In this document: in pieces, positions 27,565 to 37,052 of the stretch
Layout of the letters: each line of letters starts with the position of its first letter
How positions within the stretch are numbered: the first letter of the stretch is position 1
Assembly: GCA_016745215.1 (NCBI GenBank)
Contig: CP050890.1
Coordinates: 4,030,001 to 4,094,000 of the forward strand
Source of the DNA: Thiohalocapsa sp. PB-PSB1
GTDB lineage: Bacteria; Pseudomonadota; Gammaproteobacteria; Chromatiales; Chromatiaceae
Reading direction: 5' to 3'
Length of the DNA stretch: 64,000 nt
The notes under the pieces: generated by a model
What the model saw: only the letters and a program-made list of their open reading frames with translations
The model's database searches: none
Told to the model about the DNA's origin: nothing
Made by a program: the position numbers and the translations under genes

Positions 27565-30204
27565 TTATTGATTAAACGGCGCCGCGCGCTCGATCAACTC
27601 GTCCAATCCCGGTTCGGAAGAATTCCAGGGCTGGCCCGGATGGATGCACTTGGCCGGACAAAGCTCTGCGGCCTCTACCAATTGCGCGAATGTGGCATTG
27701 TTCAGATCACCAAGCAGGGCTTGTTTTTCCTCATTGTAAATGAACAGGGCCGGGTTGATTTTCAGGCAATCGTTGCAGCTTGTGCACAATGGGGTATCGA
27801 TCCAGGGATCATCAAAGCCGAGGGTCGTCTCTTCTTCGATGGCGCTGAGCGCATCGACCTCAGTCGCTGGGGCCAGCTGCTCTTGGGTATCCTGTTGTGC
27901 ACCGGTATCGGCAGGGATATCGGTCGCACCAGGCGCTGTTGGGTCAAATCCCAGCGAGCGCATGTCGCCCGACATACCGGCAGCCAGATCCAGACCCAAT
28001 AATCTGTCGGTCAGCCGTTGCATGGACTCGCCGGCAGCCTGTCTACGCACCTGATCCAATTCCGCCGCATGTGCCGCCAGCAACCGCTCGCGCTCCTCGC
28101 TGGCCTGCTGTTGTTGTTCGGCGCGGGTGCGCTCCACGGCCTGATCGACATGGCGGTTGCGTACACCGGCCATCGCTTGCAGTGTGCGCCAGTAATTGAG
28201 CCGATCCAGGCAACCAAGAGCCATGCCGCGCGATACCACCAGCCGCTGCAGGACGCCATTGCCATCCACCGCCCACAGAAACGGAACCTTTTGATAGGCT
28301 TCGTCTTGGGGCATGGCCAGATAAGCCTGCATCGGGATCAGCGCCTCTGAATCGCAGCCCGGCGGAATGACGCGAAAATGCTTGCGCATGGGTGGGATCA
28401 ATAGACAATAGTCGGCAAAAGTGAAGGCTAGATCGCCGACCACCCGGTTACCTGCGTCATCCATGTAGGTGAATGGATGCACTGGCCAATCCATATCCGG
28501 CTGCGGGTTTTCGCTGAAGTCCATCTCCGGCGGATCGCAGTCATGGGGGATTGGATCAACGCGAAAAAACGGGTGCGCACGCCCTTCGATGGCGGCCCCG
28601 GCCACCAGCCAGGCGTTCAGCGGCACCAGGTCGTGCGGCGGGCGAACACCGGTGTTGATCAGGTGCAGGCTGGTGCAAGTGGCATCCAGGGCGGCCAGAA
28701 AGCTTTGCATCAGATGCTCATGACGGGCAGCGGAGGTTTGCGACACGGCAGCCTGCCGGTGACTGAGACCCAAATAGCCGAGTTCAGTGCGAAAACGCTG
28801 GAACGGGTCCTGATCCGATGGCTCTTTATCCAAATGTCGGTTGCCATGCTGATCCGGATCTTTATCCGCGCCGACAGCAAAGCCCGGATTTGGACCGACC
28901 CCAGGGTTATAGGCCGGCATGACCCGAACCAAAATCTGTACCGGACGCCCCGAACTCAACAGCTGCGAAAAAGAACGTAGACCTTCGCCGGCGACTCGAT
29001 CCGCATCTTCCAAGGCGATCACGGCCGGCACCATTAAGAGTTCTTCTGCGGAAAACCCTTGCCACTGGAAGTTGGCGAACCATGGATCATGTAGAGTTGC
29101 ATCGTAAATGCCATCGATTTCTAGCCGGGCAATGCGCAGGGCGCTGAACAATTCGGATAATTTGGCTGCTTCCTGCTCGAACAGTTCCGAGGCGCGAGCA
29201 CAGGGGTCCGGATCGGCAATGTCGACCACGTCCGGACTCTCGGACAGCCAATCGGCGGCGACCGAGCCTAAACGCACGAAATGAGCCAATACGGGCTCTT
29301 GATGCCAGGTGCGAAGCACTGTGAGCACCCGCTCGATTCGCTCGTGACGATGCGCGCTCATGACGCGAGTGCCACGCGAATGATCCATGACCGAGGACAG
29401 CGCTAATGGATCGAACAAGCCGCCTCCAAGACCAACGCTGTCACGCGCCCGGCGTGGCTCGATGGATTCGTCGGTCTTACGCCACTCGACGCTGAGTAAG
29501 GATTCCAGGCCCTGTATACAGATATTGATTTGTTCCTGGAGACGCTGTCGACGCGGCACCACGCGGCTGCGCACGGCGTGCAACAACAGATGCAGTGCCG
29601 GAGAACGGCCGTAGCCCATAATCTGGCCCTGCCCTGCCCGCTGCTGCAGTTGCTCCAAATCTGCCCCCAATCGCTCCTGATCCGTCTCGCCGAGCTTCAG
29701 GTGTCGCTGCAATGCCTGGCCAGCAATAGCGAGCAGTGGAGCTGCTGGCACCGGGCCTTCTTTGACTCGCAGGTCTGCGCGCAGGCGATACTCGATCCAG
29801 GCCAGGTGATCTTTCAGAATACGTGCGGCGTTGTCCTCGGGGGCAAACGCGTGCACATTTTGTTCTAGCCAATCGGCCAGCCGCACCACGAGCGTATCTG
29901 CCTTCTGGTCTCCATCGCCGTCGGCGGATGGGTACAGAAACAGCGGGTAGTCGTAGCGCAACCGGGATGTGTTGCGAAACGGGTCAAGCAGCACCGGCAG
30001 GCAGTCCTTGCCGACTTCTTCCAACTTTTCCGTGGCGCTCGGATCGCCGAGGTGAAAGTGGCGCAATGTGAACAGCAGTTCGCGGGTGGCCTTGGCATCC
30101 TTCACCGCCATCGGCAGGGCTGGCAGCCGCTCTGGGCCAGCGTCAGCGATCTGGCTGAGGCGACGCCGGTTGTCGGCGTCAGCGTTTGCAGGGGTCGTGG
30201 TCAT
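27565..30204 (-). CDS. Large protein with C-terminal ferredoxin domain, paralogous to the PFOR-like partner
   Basis: About 879 residues from ATG 30204 (GGAG 12 bases upstream). A GTG at 30237 next to the korB stop would add 11. I recognise no known enzyme in the first half. The middle and end share a module with the 1618-residue protein: PAVIALEDADRVAGEGLRSF aligns with PSLLLVGDSTSLAGAGLAQL, and DFSENPQPDMDWPVHPFTYM aligns with DLSGNPDPVEPWAYM. A glutamine-rich coiled coil follows. The C-terminus is a ferredoxin-like domain (CTSCNDCLKINPALF ... ELCPAKCIHPG). It sits between korB and rnfB, so a role in carrying electrons from 2-oxoglutarate oxidation to Rnf is plausible but inferred. Confidence 0.7.
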   Translation of the reverse strand: MTTTPANADADNRRRLSQIADAGPERLPALPMAVKDAKATRELLFTLRHFHLGDPSATEKLEEVGKDCLPVLLDPFRNTSRLRYDYPLFLYPSADGDGDQKADTLVVRLADWLEQNVHAFAPEDNAARILKDHLAWIEYRLRADLRVKEGPVPAAPLLAIAGQALQRHLKLGETDQERLGADLEQLQQRAGQGQIMGYGRSPALHLLLHAVRSRVVPRRQRLQEQINICIQGLESLLSVEWRKTDESIEPRRARDSVGLGGGLFDPLALSSVMDHSRGTRVMSAHRHERIERVLTVLRTWHQEPVLAHFVRLGSVAADWLSESPDVVDIADPDPCARASELFEQEAAKLSELFSALRIARLEIDGIYDATLHDPWFANFQWQGFSAEELLMVPAVIALEDADRVAGEGLRSFSQLLSSGRPVQILVRVMPAYNPGVGPNPGFAVGADKDPDQHGNRHLDKEPSDQDPFQRFRTELGYLGLSHRQAAVSQTSAARHEHLMQSFLAALDATCTSLHLINTGVRPPHDLVPLNAWLVAGAAIEGRAHPFFRVDPIPHDCDPPEMDFSENPQPDMDWPVHPFTYMDDAGNRVVGDLAFTFADYCLLIPPMRKHFRVIPPGCDSEALIPMQAYLAMPQDEAYQKVPFLWAVDGNGVLQRLVVSRGMALGCLDRLNYWRTLQAMAGVRNRHVDQAVERTRAEQQQQASEERERLLAAHAAELDQVRRQAAGESMQRLTDRLLGLDLAAGMSGDMRSLGFDPTAPGATDIPADTGAQQDTQEQLAPATEVDALSAIEEETTLGFDDPWIDTPLCTSCNDCLKINPALFIYNEEKQALLGDLNNATFAQLVEAAELCPAKCIHPGQPWNSSEPGLDELIERAAPFNQ

Positions 30205-30238
30205 GGAAATCGAACTCCGCATCAGATCGAACTGCACA

Positions 30239-31192
30239 TCAGATCGTCAACCGATCCAGCACCGCGTTCATGTGCGTCAGTTTTTGCTCCGGCGTCATGT
30301 TCATACCCTGGCTGGAGAGATCTTCATAACAGGGTGCCGCGGGGTTGTGGTAAAGCAGCCCAAGCGGGATATGCGTGTTATCCAAGGCCAGTTGGAAGGC
30401 TCCGCCGAGACTGGAAGGGTCATGTGTGCGACGTTCCGGGAACTGACGCAAGACGGCCGGATCATGCGCGATGCCGTCGGCGTGTTCCAGCAGCAGAAAG
30501 CGCGATGGGTCGCTTTGCAGCGCTTTGGAATAGGCGTCCGCATACACGGGGCAGCGCTGGATAATGCGCACAAAACTGGTGCCCCGATGACGATAAGCGG
30601 CCTTCAAGGTCTGATACAGCATGGGCGGATTCCAGTCCACCACCTGCGCCACGAATGACACATTGGCTACGCCCAAGGTCACCGTCAGCGGGTTATGGGC
30701 ATCGAGGATGGCACCGAATGGGTGAGTATTCGTTTTGAAACCAAGCGGACTGGTGGGCGAAGTCTGCGCCTTGGTCAGGCCGTAGACGGCATTGTCGAAT
30801 ACCATTAGGGTCATGTCCATGTTGTAACGCAGGGCGTGAATCCAATGGCCGGTACCGATGGAGAAGCAATCGCCGTCGCCGGTGGCAACCCAGACATCCA
30901 GATCCGGCCGGCGCGATTTGATACCGCAAGCCACCGGAAGCGCTCGCCCATGTAAGCCGTGGAAGCCATAGGTACCGAGATAATGCGGCATACGGCTGGA
31001 GCAGCCGATGCCAGACACACAGACCGATTTCTCCGGACGCTGCTGTTCGTCGCGCAGCACCCGCTGGGCGGCACTCAGCACCGCATGATCCCCACAGCCA
31101 GGGCACCAGCGTGCCTCGCCGCCTGCATAGTCGCCAATGGTAAAATAGCGCTCGAAGACCTCGAGCGACCAATCAGCCTTGAGTCCGAACAT
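30239..31192 (-). CDS. korB: 2-oxoacid:ferredoxin oxidoreductase beta subunit (KorB-like)
   Basis: 317 residues from ATG 31192, which overlaps the korA stop as TGATG. It holds the Fe-S ligands RWCPGCGDH and SGIGCSSRM and the thiamine diphosphate motif VATGDGDCFSIGTGHWIHAL ending MVFDNAVYGLTKAQ. With the alpha subunit it converts 2-oxoglutarate and CoA to succinyl-CoA with ferredoxin reduction, or the reverse in the reductive TCA cycle. The KorAB-type two-subunit architecture supports 2-oxoglutarate, though other 2-oxoacids cannot be excluded. Confidence 0.9.
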   Translation of the reverse strand: MFGLKADWSLEVFERYFTIGDYAGGEARWCPGCGDHAVLSAAQRVLRDEQQRPEKSVCVSGIGCSSRMPHYLGTYGFHGLHGRALPVACGIKSRRPDLDVWVATGDGDCFSIGTGHWIHALRYNMDMTLMVFDNAVYGLTKAQTSPTSPLGFKTNTHPFGAILDAHNPLTVTLGVANVSFVAQVVDWNPPMLYQTLKAAYRHRGTSFVRIIQRCPVYADAYSKALQSDPSRFLLLEHADGIAHDPAVLRQFPERRTHDPSSLGGAFQLALDNTHIPLGLLYHNPAAPCYEDLSSQGMNMTPEQKLTHMNAVLDRLTI

Positions 31193-33123
31193 CAGCTGTC
31201 TCCTCGCGTATTGAGTGCGGCCAGTTTTTGCAGCAGCATTTGATGAATCATGCCCGGTTGCAGCGGGTGGCCATAGACCACGGACCAACAGTCTACATCC
31301 ACCAGGGTCTGCGCCCGCAATAGCCACGCGAGTTGGGCATAACGACGATTTTCCTCGGTGATCATCGGCGCATTGGGATTGTCACTGTAGTTGATCTCGA
31401 TCGTCATGACTTTGCGGAAACGGCTGAAGATCGGTTTTAAACCCGGCTCCAGAGGCGACAGGAAACGCAGATGCAGCGACGATACATGGTGCCCTTGTTC
31501 ACGCGCTCGATCCACAGCCTCTTCAATGGCCCCTAGGGTCGAGCCCCAACCGACCACCAATAGATCGCCGTCTTCATCGCCGTGCACGGTTGGCGGTTTC
31601 AAAGTGCTGGCTAAGGTCGCCAACTTGCGGCTGCGCATCTCGCTGCCGTATTGATTGGAGTCCGAATCATAGGCGACCTTGCTGCGGTTGGTGTGGGCCA
31701 AGCCGGTGAGGATGTATTCGCCACCAGGCATTCCCGGGATCGGTCGCGGCGACAGCCCGGTCTCCGGATCCCAGTTGTACGGCGGAATATTTTCATCCCA
31801 CTCGGACTGGTCCAGCGGTGGTGCCAGCCAGTCCGCGCTCGGCTCCGGACGCTCGAAAGGCTGCACGCCAGTGGCCAGATTGGCGTCGGTGAGCAACAAG
31901 ACCGGCGTGCGGAAGGTCTCGGCAAGGCGCCGAGCCATGATCACAAAGTGCAGGCACTCGGCGATGGTGGCCGCGGCAACGATAATCTTTGGCGCATCGC
32001 CTGGCTCGCCGAACAACGACGCCAACAGATCGCCCTGTTCGACCTTGGTGGGCAAGCCGGTGGACGGGCCGCCACGCTGCACCAAGGCCAATACCAGCGG
32101 TACCTCGGCCATGACTGCAAGCGCCAGCATCTCGGTCTTCAAGGCAAGGCCGGGTCCGGATGTGATGGTGCAGGCGGTCTTACCCGCAAAGGATGCACCG
32201 ATCGCAAAACCCATTGCCGCGATCTCGTCCTCGGCCTGGTGGATAAAACCACCGACCTCATGATAGACATCGGCCAGATAGTGCGAGGCCGATGTGGCTG
32301 GCGTGATCGGGTACATCGACACCAGCTCCATACCCGATGCCATTACTCCTAATCCCAGCGCGGTATTGCCGTTGGTGACGATGAAGCGCTTGCCGGCGGT
32401 TTCTTCTTCCGGTCGTGGCAGAATTTCCCAGTGCCGCTCCAAGTGCTCGCTGGCGAAGGCATAGCCGGCATCGAACAGCTGGTGATTCAAACCGATGACC
32501 TCATCCTCCTTGCGTTTGAACGTGATCGCGATTTCCTCTTTGGCCTTGTCCACATCGCGCGAGTACAGTCGGCAGAGCATCCCAAGCACAAACATGTTTT
32601 TGCCACGGCGCGGCGTCGAGGTCACCTCCAGACAGGCGCGCTCGATCGGAAGTTCGTGAATCACCAGGCCGTTGGCACGGTACTCGGCTACTGCCTTGGC
32701 GTACTGCTCGCGGATCTCGGGCAGGGGATCGTCGCGCCACTTGTCTTCCAGCAACACCAGGGTGCCGCGCTTGTAAGCGCCGTTTGCGATGCGTGAGTAC
32801 AGTACCTGTTCGTTGAAGGCCACCACCACATCGGCTTCATCGCCCATGTTTGTGACGGTGCGGCTGGATAGCCGGATACGGATACCGCTGGCGCCAGCCG
32901 GCGAGCGCGCTGGCGGCTGGATCTCGGCCGGAATGATTTCCACGGTCCAGACCCCATTACCCATCTTGGCACTGATGGCCCCAAAGGTCTGTCCTGCCTT
33001 TTGCGCTCCCTCACCGGAGTCGCTGACGATCTCCACGATATGTTCCGGTACCCGCTCAACGGTGACGGTATTGTCAGGCTTTTCCTCACGCGCGGAGTGG
33101 GGAATAGTAACGGTGTTGGTCAT
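31192..33123 (-). CDS. korA: 2-oxoacid:ferredoxin oxidoreductase alpha subunit (gamma-alpha fusion)
   Basis: 643 residues from ATG 33123. A longer frame to 33285 lacks family similarity. Residues ~55-250 are the gamma domain (VWTVEIIPAEIQPPARSPAG, NMGDEADVVVAFNEQVL). Residues ~265-640 are the alpha chain with FIVTNGNTALGLGVMASGME, SMYPITPATSASHYLADVYH and FIHQAEDEIAAMGFAIGASF, which carries the glutamate that activates thiamine. Fusion of gamma and alpha is normal for KorA. It is the first gene of the eleven-gene operon ending at 17102. Confidence 0.92.
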   Translation of the reverse strand: MTNTVTIPHSAREEKPDNTVTVERVPEHIVEIVSDSGEGAQKAGQTFGAISAKMGNGVWTVEIIPAEIQPPARSPAGASGIRIRLSSRTVTNMGDEADVVVAFNEQVLYSRIANGAYKRGTLVLLEDKWRDDPLPEIREQYAKAVAEYRANGLVIHELPIERACLEVTSTPRRGKNMFVLGMLCRLYSRDVDKAKEEIAITFKRKEDEVIGLNHQLFDAGYAFASEHLERHWEILPRPEEETAGKRFIVTNGNTALGLGVMASGMELVSMYPITPATSASHYLADVYHEVGGFIHQAEDEIAAMGFAIGASFAGKTACTITSGPGLALKTEMLALAVMAEVPLVLALVQRGGPSTGLPTKVEQGDLLASLFGEPGDAPKIIVAAATIAECLHFVIMARRLAETFRTPVLLLTDANLATGVQPFERPEPSADWLAPPLDQSEWDENIPPYNWDPETGLSPRPIPGMPGGEYILTGLAHTNRSKVAYDSDSNQYGSEMRSRKLATLASTLKPPTVHGDEDGDLLVVGWGSTLGAIEEAVDRAREQGHHVSSLHLRFLSPLEPGLKPIFSRFRKVMTIEINYSDNPNAPMITEENRRYAQLAWLLRAQTLVDVDCWSVVYGHPLQPGMIHQMLLQKLAALNTRGDS

Positions 33124-33374
33124 GAGCACTACTCTTTGATCCGGCATCCCGGCATAATCGAATTCGCCGCATTCAGGATGCTTTGAAAACAGGCATACTG
33201 GCGCGCGCGGTCCGCTTGCTATGAAAACCAAATCCCGCGTCCGAGTCAAAATAAAAGTGCGCATCGATTGATCCCGATACGGCATGCTGGGCCAGCAATC
33301 AGTTCACGCGGCGAATTCACTATCTGCGCTAAAGTTAAAGAATAGAAAGCAAAATTACTCAGGAGACCGCCAAT
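33124..33374. promoter_or_regulatory. Divergent promoter region of the kor-rnf operon
   Basis: This 251-bp gap lies between the divergent starts of korA and the lipoprotein gene, so it must hold the promoter of the whole kor-rnf operon unless that is transcribed from further upstream. AT-rich DNA at 33330-33362 precedes the lipoprotein gene. No operator or riboswitch was recognised. Confidence 0.4.
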
Positions 33375-33824
33375 TTGAGCCACCCTGCCCAATTTACCTC
33401 GAACCTGCCTTTTATCGTTCCCGGCATCATCGCGGCCTTGCTGCTGGGCGCCTGTTCCGGCACAACAGAGGACGTACGCGTGACTTTATGTAAAGATCTG
33501 GTCGCGGTGCAAACCACCGGCGCCGGATCACCAAGCTGGACCGAGACGGCAACCGAAACCCGTGGCTATCAGTATGCCGCGGTCAAACTGCGGTGGTCCG
33601 CCGCTCGAGGCGAAGGCAGTGCCGTTTGCTTTTACGATCACAATGCAGTTGACGATACTGCAATGGCTCTCGCCGACCCACTGTCTTCCTATGCCACATC
33701 GTCATCGAAAATGTTGCTGAACGGCAACCAGATAGCGCAAGCCAGGTTGGCGCAGGCCATCAAACAAGCCATGCTGAAGCAAGGTCGGTCGCTGGTTGAC
33801 GACGTGCGCAATGCGGTGAAGTGA
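33375..33824 (+). CDS. Small lipoprotein
   Basis: 149 residues from a TTG at 33375 with AGGAGA 8 bases upstream. The N-terminus is a signal peptide ending in the lipobox LLLGAC, so Cys27 should be lipidated. The mature part has two further cysteines (LCKDL, VCFYDH), suggesting a disulfide, and an alanine-rich helical C-terminus. Function unknown. Confidence 0.75.
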   Translation: MSHPAQFTSNLPFIVPGIIAALLLGACSGTTEDVRVTLCKDLVAVQTTGAGSPSWTETATETRGYQYAAVKLRWSAARGEGSAVCFYDHNAVDDTAMALADPLSSYATSSSKMLLNGNQIAQARLAQAIKQAMLKQGRSLVDDVRNAVK

Positions 33825-33845
33825 GCCCGGCGGAAGCAAATACTC

Positions 33846-35102
33846 ATGACCCCAATGGCTGTTTTGCACGGTCTATTCGCACTCGTCGTGCTGCTTGGCA
33901 TCGCCTGGCTGCTCAGCGAGAACCACCGTGGGATTGCGCCGCGGCTGGTCATCGGTGGGCTGATATTACAACTCCTGCTCGCCCTGTTATTGCTGAAATT
34001 GCCGCCAGCGCAGGCCTTGTTCGCCCTGGTCAACGAGGCGGTATTGGCCGTGCAGCGCGCAACCGAGGCGGGTACCGGCTTCGTATTCGGATATCTGGGC
34101 GGCGGGGCTGTACCCTTTGAAACCGTCTATCCGCAGAACAGCTTCGTGCTGGCGTTTCGCGCATTGCCATTGGTGCTGGTGATCGGTGCCCTGTCAGCAT
34201 TGCTGTTTCATTGGCGCCTGCTGCCACTGTTGGTGCGGGGATTTGCGTCATTGCTGCGCCGAACGCTCGGTATCGGCGGCGCGCTTGGCCTTGGCGTGGC
34301 TGCCAATGTGTTCGTCGGTATGGTTGAGTCGCCATTGCTGATCAAGCCCTATCTGCGCGATATCAGTCGCGGTGAGCTGTTTGCGTTGATGACCACGGGC
34401 ATGGCTACCATCGCCGGTACTGTCATGGTGCTGTATGCAACCTTGATTGGCGATGCGGTACCGAATGCCATGGGCCATATCCTGACCGCCTCGTTGATCA
34501 GTGCCCCAGCAGCGCTGGTGGTGGCTGAATTGATGCTTCCCGGTTGCCGCGCGCGAGGCCGGCAAGAAACCCCAAGAATCGAGCAAGACAACGGCAGCGC
34601 CATGGATGCCATTACCCGCGGCACGCTCGACGCCATCCCGTTGATGCTGAATATCATCGCGATGCTGGTGGTCATGGTGGCGCTGGTCAGTCTCGCCAAT
34701 TCGGTTCTCGGGCTGTTGCCCCAGGTCAGCGAGGCGCCACTGAGTTTGCAACGCATGCTCGGCTGGCTGTTCGCCCCGGTTATATGGCTCATTGGCATTC
34801 CCTGGCAGGAGGCCATCGAGGCCGGGCAACTGATGGGTATCAAGACGGTGCTGAACGAATTACTCGCCTATCTTCAACTCGCTTCCTTACCAGACGATGC
34901 GCTGAGTGAGCGCAGCCGCTTGATTATGACCTACGCACTCTGCGGTTTCGCCAATTTCGGCAGTCTCGGCATCATGATCGGTGGGCTCGGCACGCTGGCG
35001 CCGGAGCGTCGCACAGAAATCGTGGACTTGGGCCTGCGCTCGATTCTGTCTGGCACATTGGCGACTTTGATGACTGGAGCAATGGTCGGCATGCTGATTT
35101 GA
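33846..35102 (+). CDS. Concentrative nucleoside transporter (CNT/NupC family)
   Basis: 418 residues, many helices. The N-terminal segment LLSENHRGIAPRLVIGG, VFGYLGGGAVPFE and the helical hairpin motif ANVFVGMVESPLLIKPYL are characteristic of CNT transporters, as is YALCGFANFGSLGIMIGGLG near the end. These import nucleosides with H+ or Na+. It lies 21 bases after the lipoprotein gene, so the two are probably co-transcribed. Confidence 0.92.
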   Translation: MTPMAVLHGLFALVVLLGIAWLLSENHRGIAPRLVIGGLILQLLLALLLLKLPPAQALFALVNEAVLAVQRATEAGTGFVFGYLGGGAVPFETVYPQNSFVLAFRALPLVLVIGALSALLFHWRLLPLLVRGFASLLRRTLGIGGALGLGVAANVFVGMVESPLLIKPYLRDISRGELFALMTTGMATIAGTVMVLYATLIGDAVPNAMGHILTASLISAPAALVVAELMLPGCRARGRQETPRIEQDNGSAMDAITRGTLDAIPLMLNIIAMLVVMVALVSLANSVLGLLPQVSEAPLSLQRMLGWLFAPVIWLIGIPWQEAIEAGQLMGIKTVLNELLAYLQLASLPDDALSERSRLIMTYALCGFANFGSLGIMIGGLGTLAPERRTEIVDLGLRSILSGTLATLMTGAMVGMLI

Positions 35103-35227
35103 GATCCTCTCGGTTGCATTGCTCTCGAATGGGTCGCGCAATCGAAACCGGTGCCTCCGGCCAGCCAATACAAGCCTGATCGGAGTTGTAAAACCTACAT
35201 TCTGCGACTCCGAATTCAATGAGTTAA

Positions 35228-35384
35228 GGCGATTTCCGTGGAGAAACATGCCACCTGGCTTGTGTTCTCGTCCGGCATCGGCGTCGCGGCAACCCGCCCA
35301 TGGAGCGATTATCGGTGGGTTGCCGCTTCGCGAAGGCGAACGAGGAGCAGGCGCCAGTTGGTCTATTTCTCTTCGGCAATCGCC
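35228..35384. mobile_element. MITE-like element, family 2, copy B (157 bp)
   Basis: Begins GGCGATTTCCGTGGAGAAAC and ends TCTATTTCTCTTCGGCAATCGCC. Flanks are TAA (35225-35227) and TAG (35385-35387), so the 3-bp duplication is nearly intact. The interior also pairs (gcaacccgcccatggagcga with the ggtgggttgccgcttcgcg arm). Confidence 0.75.
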
Positions 35385-35418
35385 TAGGCTTCGCCCCGTC
35401 TTTTTGATGCGCTTTAAC

Positions 35419-35517
35419 TAATTGATTTTTATGATAATAGCTTGAGGCCGTTTGCCTTCAGGCGTAACATATCGATTTTACTTTGACAGTATGGAATTCC
35501 GAAGTCGCGATCAATTA
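35419..35517. repeat. Dispersed repeat, family 3, copy A
   Basis: A ~100-bp AT-rich sequence bounded by TAATTGAT and ATCAATTA. It is roughly 75 percent identical by eye to 44586-44686. The shared interior includes gcttga(g/a)gcc(g/a)tttg and cgtaacata. It encodes no protein. A mobile element or a structured RNA are both possible. Confidence 0.6.
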
Positions 35518-35546
35518 GACGCGAAATGCAGGGTAAAACACCAGGG

Positions 35547-36389
35547 CTATTGTTTGCGAACCGCCGGATCGAGCACGAACATGGGTTTGCTCTCAGGACC
35601 CACCGCATGTGCGTTCGGGTCCAATGCACGATCGCTCAACGATGGTCGCACGCGCAGCGATAACCTCGACAAGTCCACAGAGCGCAGCAACCGACGCTTT
35701 CCGCCAGAGGCGCCACCGGCACGCGGACCGGCGCTGGCCATGGCTGGCGTCAATGTAATGCCGGTCACCGCACGTGCTTTGCTCGAGTAGGCGCCGATCC
35801 CTTTTTTATTCAAATAGCTGGTCAGAACCCGATGCGTGTAGCGCTGGGTTTCAGGATAGGTCACAAAACCGTTGTGCCGCTGCAAAGTTCCCTCGCCGGC
35901 ATTGTAGGCCATCACCGCTTTACCGATGCCATAGCGGTTGACCAGGCGTTTCAGATGACGTATCCCGACGCGCAGATTGGTCTGGGCATCAAACAGCTTG
36001 TCTGCCGAGCCAACGCCATAATCGGCGCCGGTGGCGGGCATGATTTGCATCAGGCCGATTGCGCCGGCAGTGGAGACAGCATGCGCATTGTAGCCGGACT
36101 CAGCGCGTACAACGGAATGTATCAAAGCGTTCTCGACTCCATAGCGTTTGGCATAGCGCTTGATCAGCTGATCGACTCTCGCACGGCTGGGTCTGGAACG
36201 ATTCGGCGGTTGCGGTAGCACACTGACCGCCGGTAGGGATGCAGACTCGATAGACTCATCCCCCGGCCCGGATGATGCCCCGAGATGATCCTTCGCGCCG
36301 GCTGCGGCCATCGAACCGCAACAGACAACGAGCATCAACTTTACTAGAAGACGGGCTTGCTTTTTGCCTGCGCTGATACTCATTACCAT
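35547..36389 (-). CDS. Lytic transglycosylase, SLT domain
   Basis: 280 residues. An N-terminal signal peptide (KLMLVVCCGSMAAAGAKD) directs it to the periplasm. Residues ~70-200 form the SLT lysozyme-like domain: the catalytic glutamate is in IHSVVRAESGYNAHAVS, followed by AIGLMQIMPATGADYGV and AVMAYNAGEGTLQRHNG. It would cleave peptidoglycan glycan strands. The C-terminal ~80 residues are basic and low complexity. Confidence 0.92.
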   Translation of the reverse strand: MVMSISAGKKQARLLVKLMLVVCCGSMAAAGAKDHLGASSGPGDESIESASLPAVSVLPQPPNRSRPSRARVDQLIKRYAKRYGVENALIHSVVRAESGYNAHAVSTAGAIGLMQIMPATGADYGVGSADKLFDAQTNLRVGIRHLKRLVNRYGIGKAVMAYNAGEGTLQRHNGFVTYPETQRYTHRVLTSYLNKKGIGAYSSKARAVTGITLTPAMASAGPRAGGASGGKRRLLRSVDLSRLSLRVRPSLSDRALDPNAHAVGPESKPMFVLDPAVRKQ

Positions 36390-37052
36390 ACTCTTTTGGT
36401 TTAGTATTTTTTAGAATGACGATTTCATAAAGTGGTAGTGGCTGTTGCTAGTTTGACACACCCACGACAAACCATTTGTCGGATCATCGCCGATCCAGTG
36501 CGCTGGAAGTCCTCACCCACCAACGTGGAATGATAAGCCCTTTGGTTGTTCGCTGAACAAAATTCTGCTGAAAGGTGCTGTGACAGGGTGGCAAAATAGA
36601 TAATCCGGGTTTCCCCTGGATCAGGATTTTTCGGGATCAGCATTTTTCAGGATCAGCGTTTTTCCCAATCTGCCAATGCACAAAAATACAGTTTGAATTG
36701 CAACCCGGGCTTGCCGTTCATAGGAGAGGCACCGATGTTACATATCTTCCTTCCGACAGCCGCTCGAGGATGCTAACATGGATCAGAAATTGGCAAATAC
36801 GTCACATGTTTCGAATGCGACGCACACACTTTGATCTGAGCAAGAGCAGTGGTTAAGCACCCGTGGAGTATAATCCCGATTCCAATTGGACGCCCCTTGG
36901 ATGCCCCGGTAATCCTACCGGTAATCCTACCGGTAATCCTACCGGCAATCCTACCGATCATTCTGGCGCTAATCCGACCGCTCATCCTCGGTTGTCGCCG
37001 CTCGGCCAGTTCGCAATTCAGGCATGGCCATTCAGCATCTCCCAAGGGCTTA
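36390..37052. other. Intergenic with two short tandem repeats
   Basis: No convincing gene. 36618-36664 holds three units of about 16 bp (GGATCAGSATTTTTC). 36906-36953 holds four units of the 12-mer CCGGTAATCCTA, the last with one change. Neither has CRISPR-like spacers. Confidence 0.5.
36906..36953. repeat. 12-bp tandem repeat, four units
   Basis: CCGGTAATCCTA repeated four times, the fourth reading CCGGCAATCCTA. Each unit is itself near palindromic (GGTAATCCTACC). Confidence 0.85.

Noticed and set aside
36906..36953. Iteron origin of replication
   Set aside because: The 12-bp units lack a nearby rep gene or DnaA boxes, and the setting is chromosomal.
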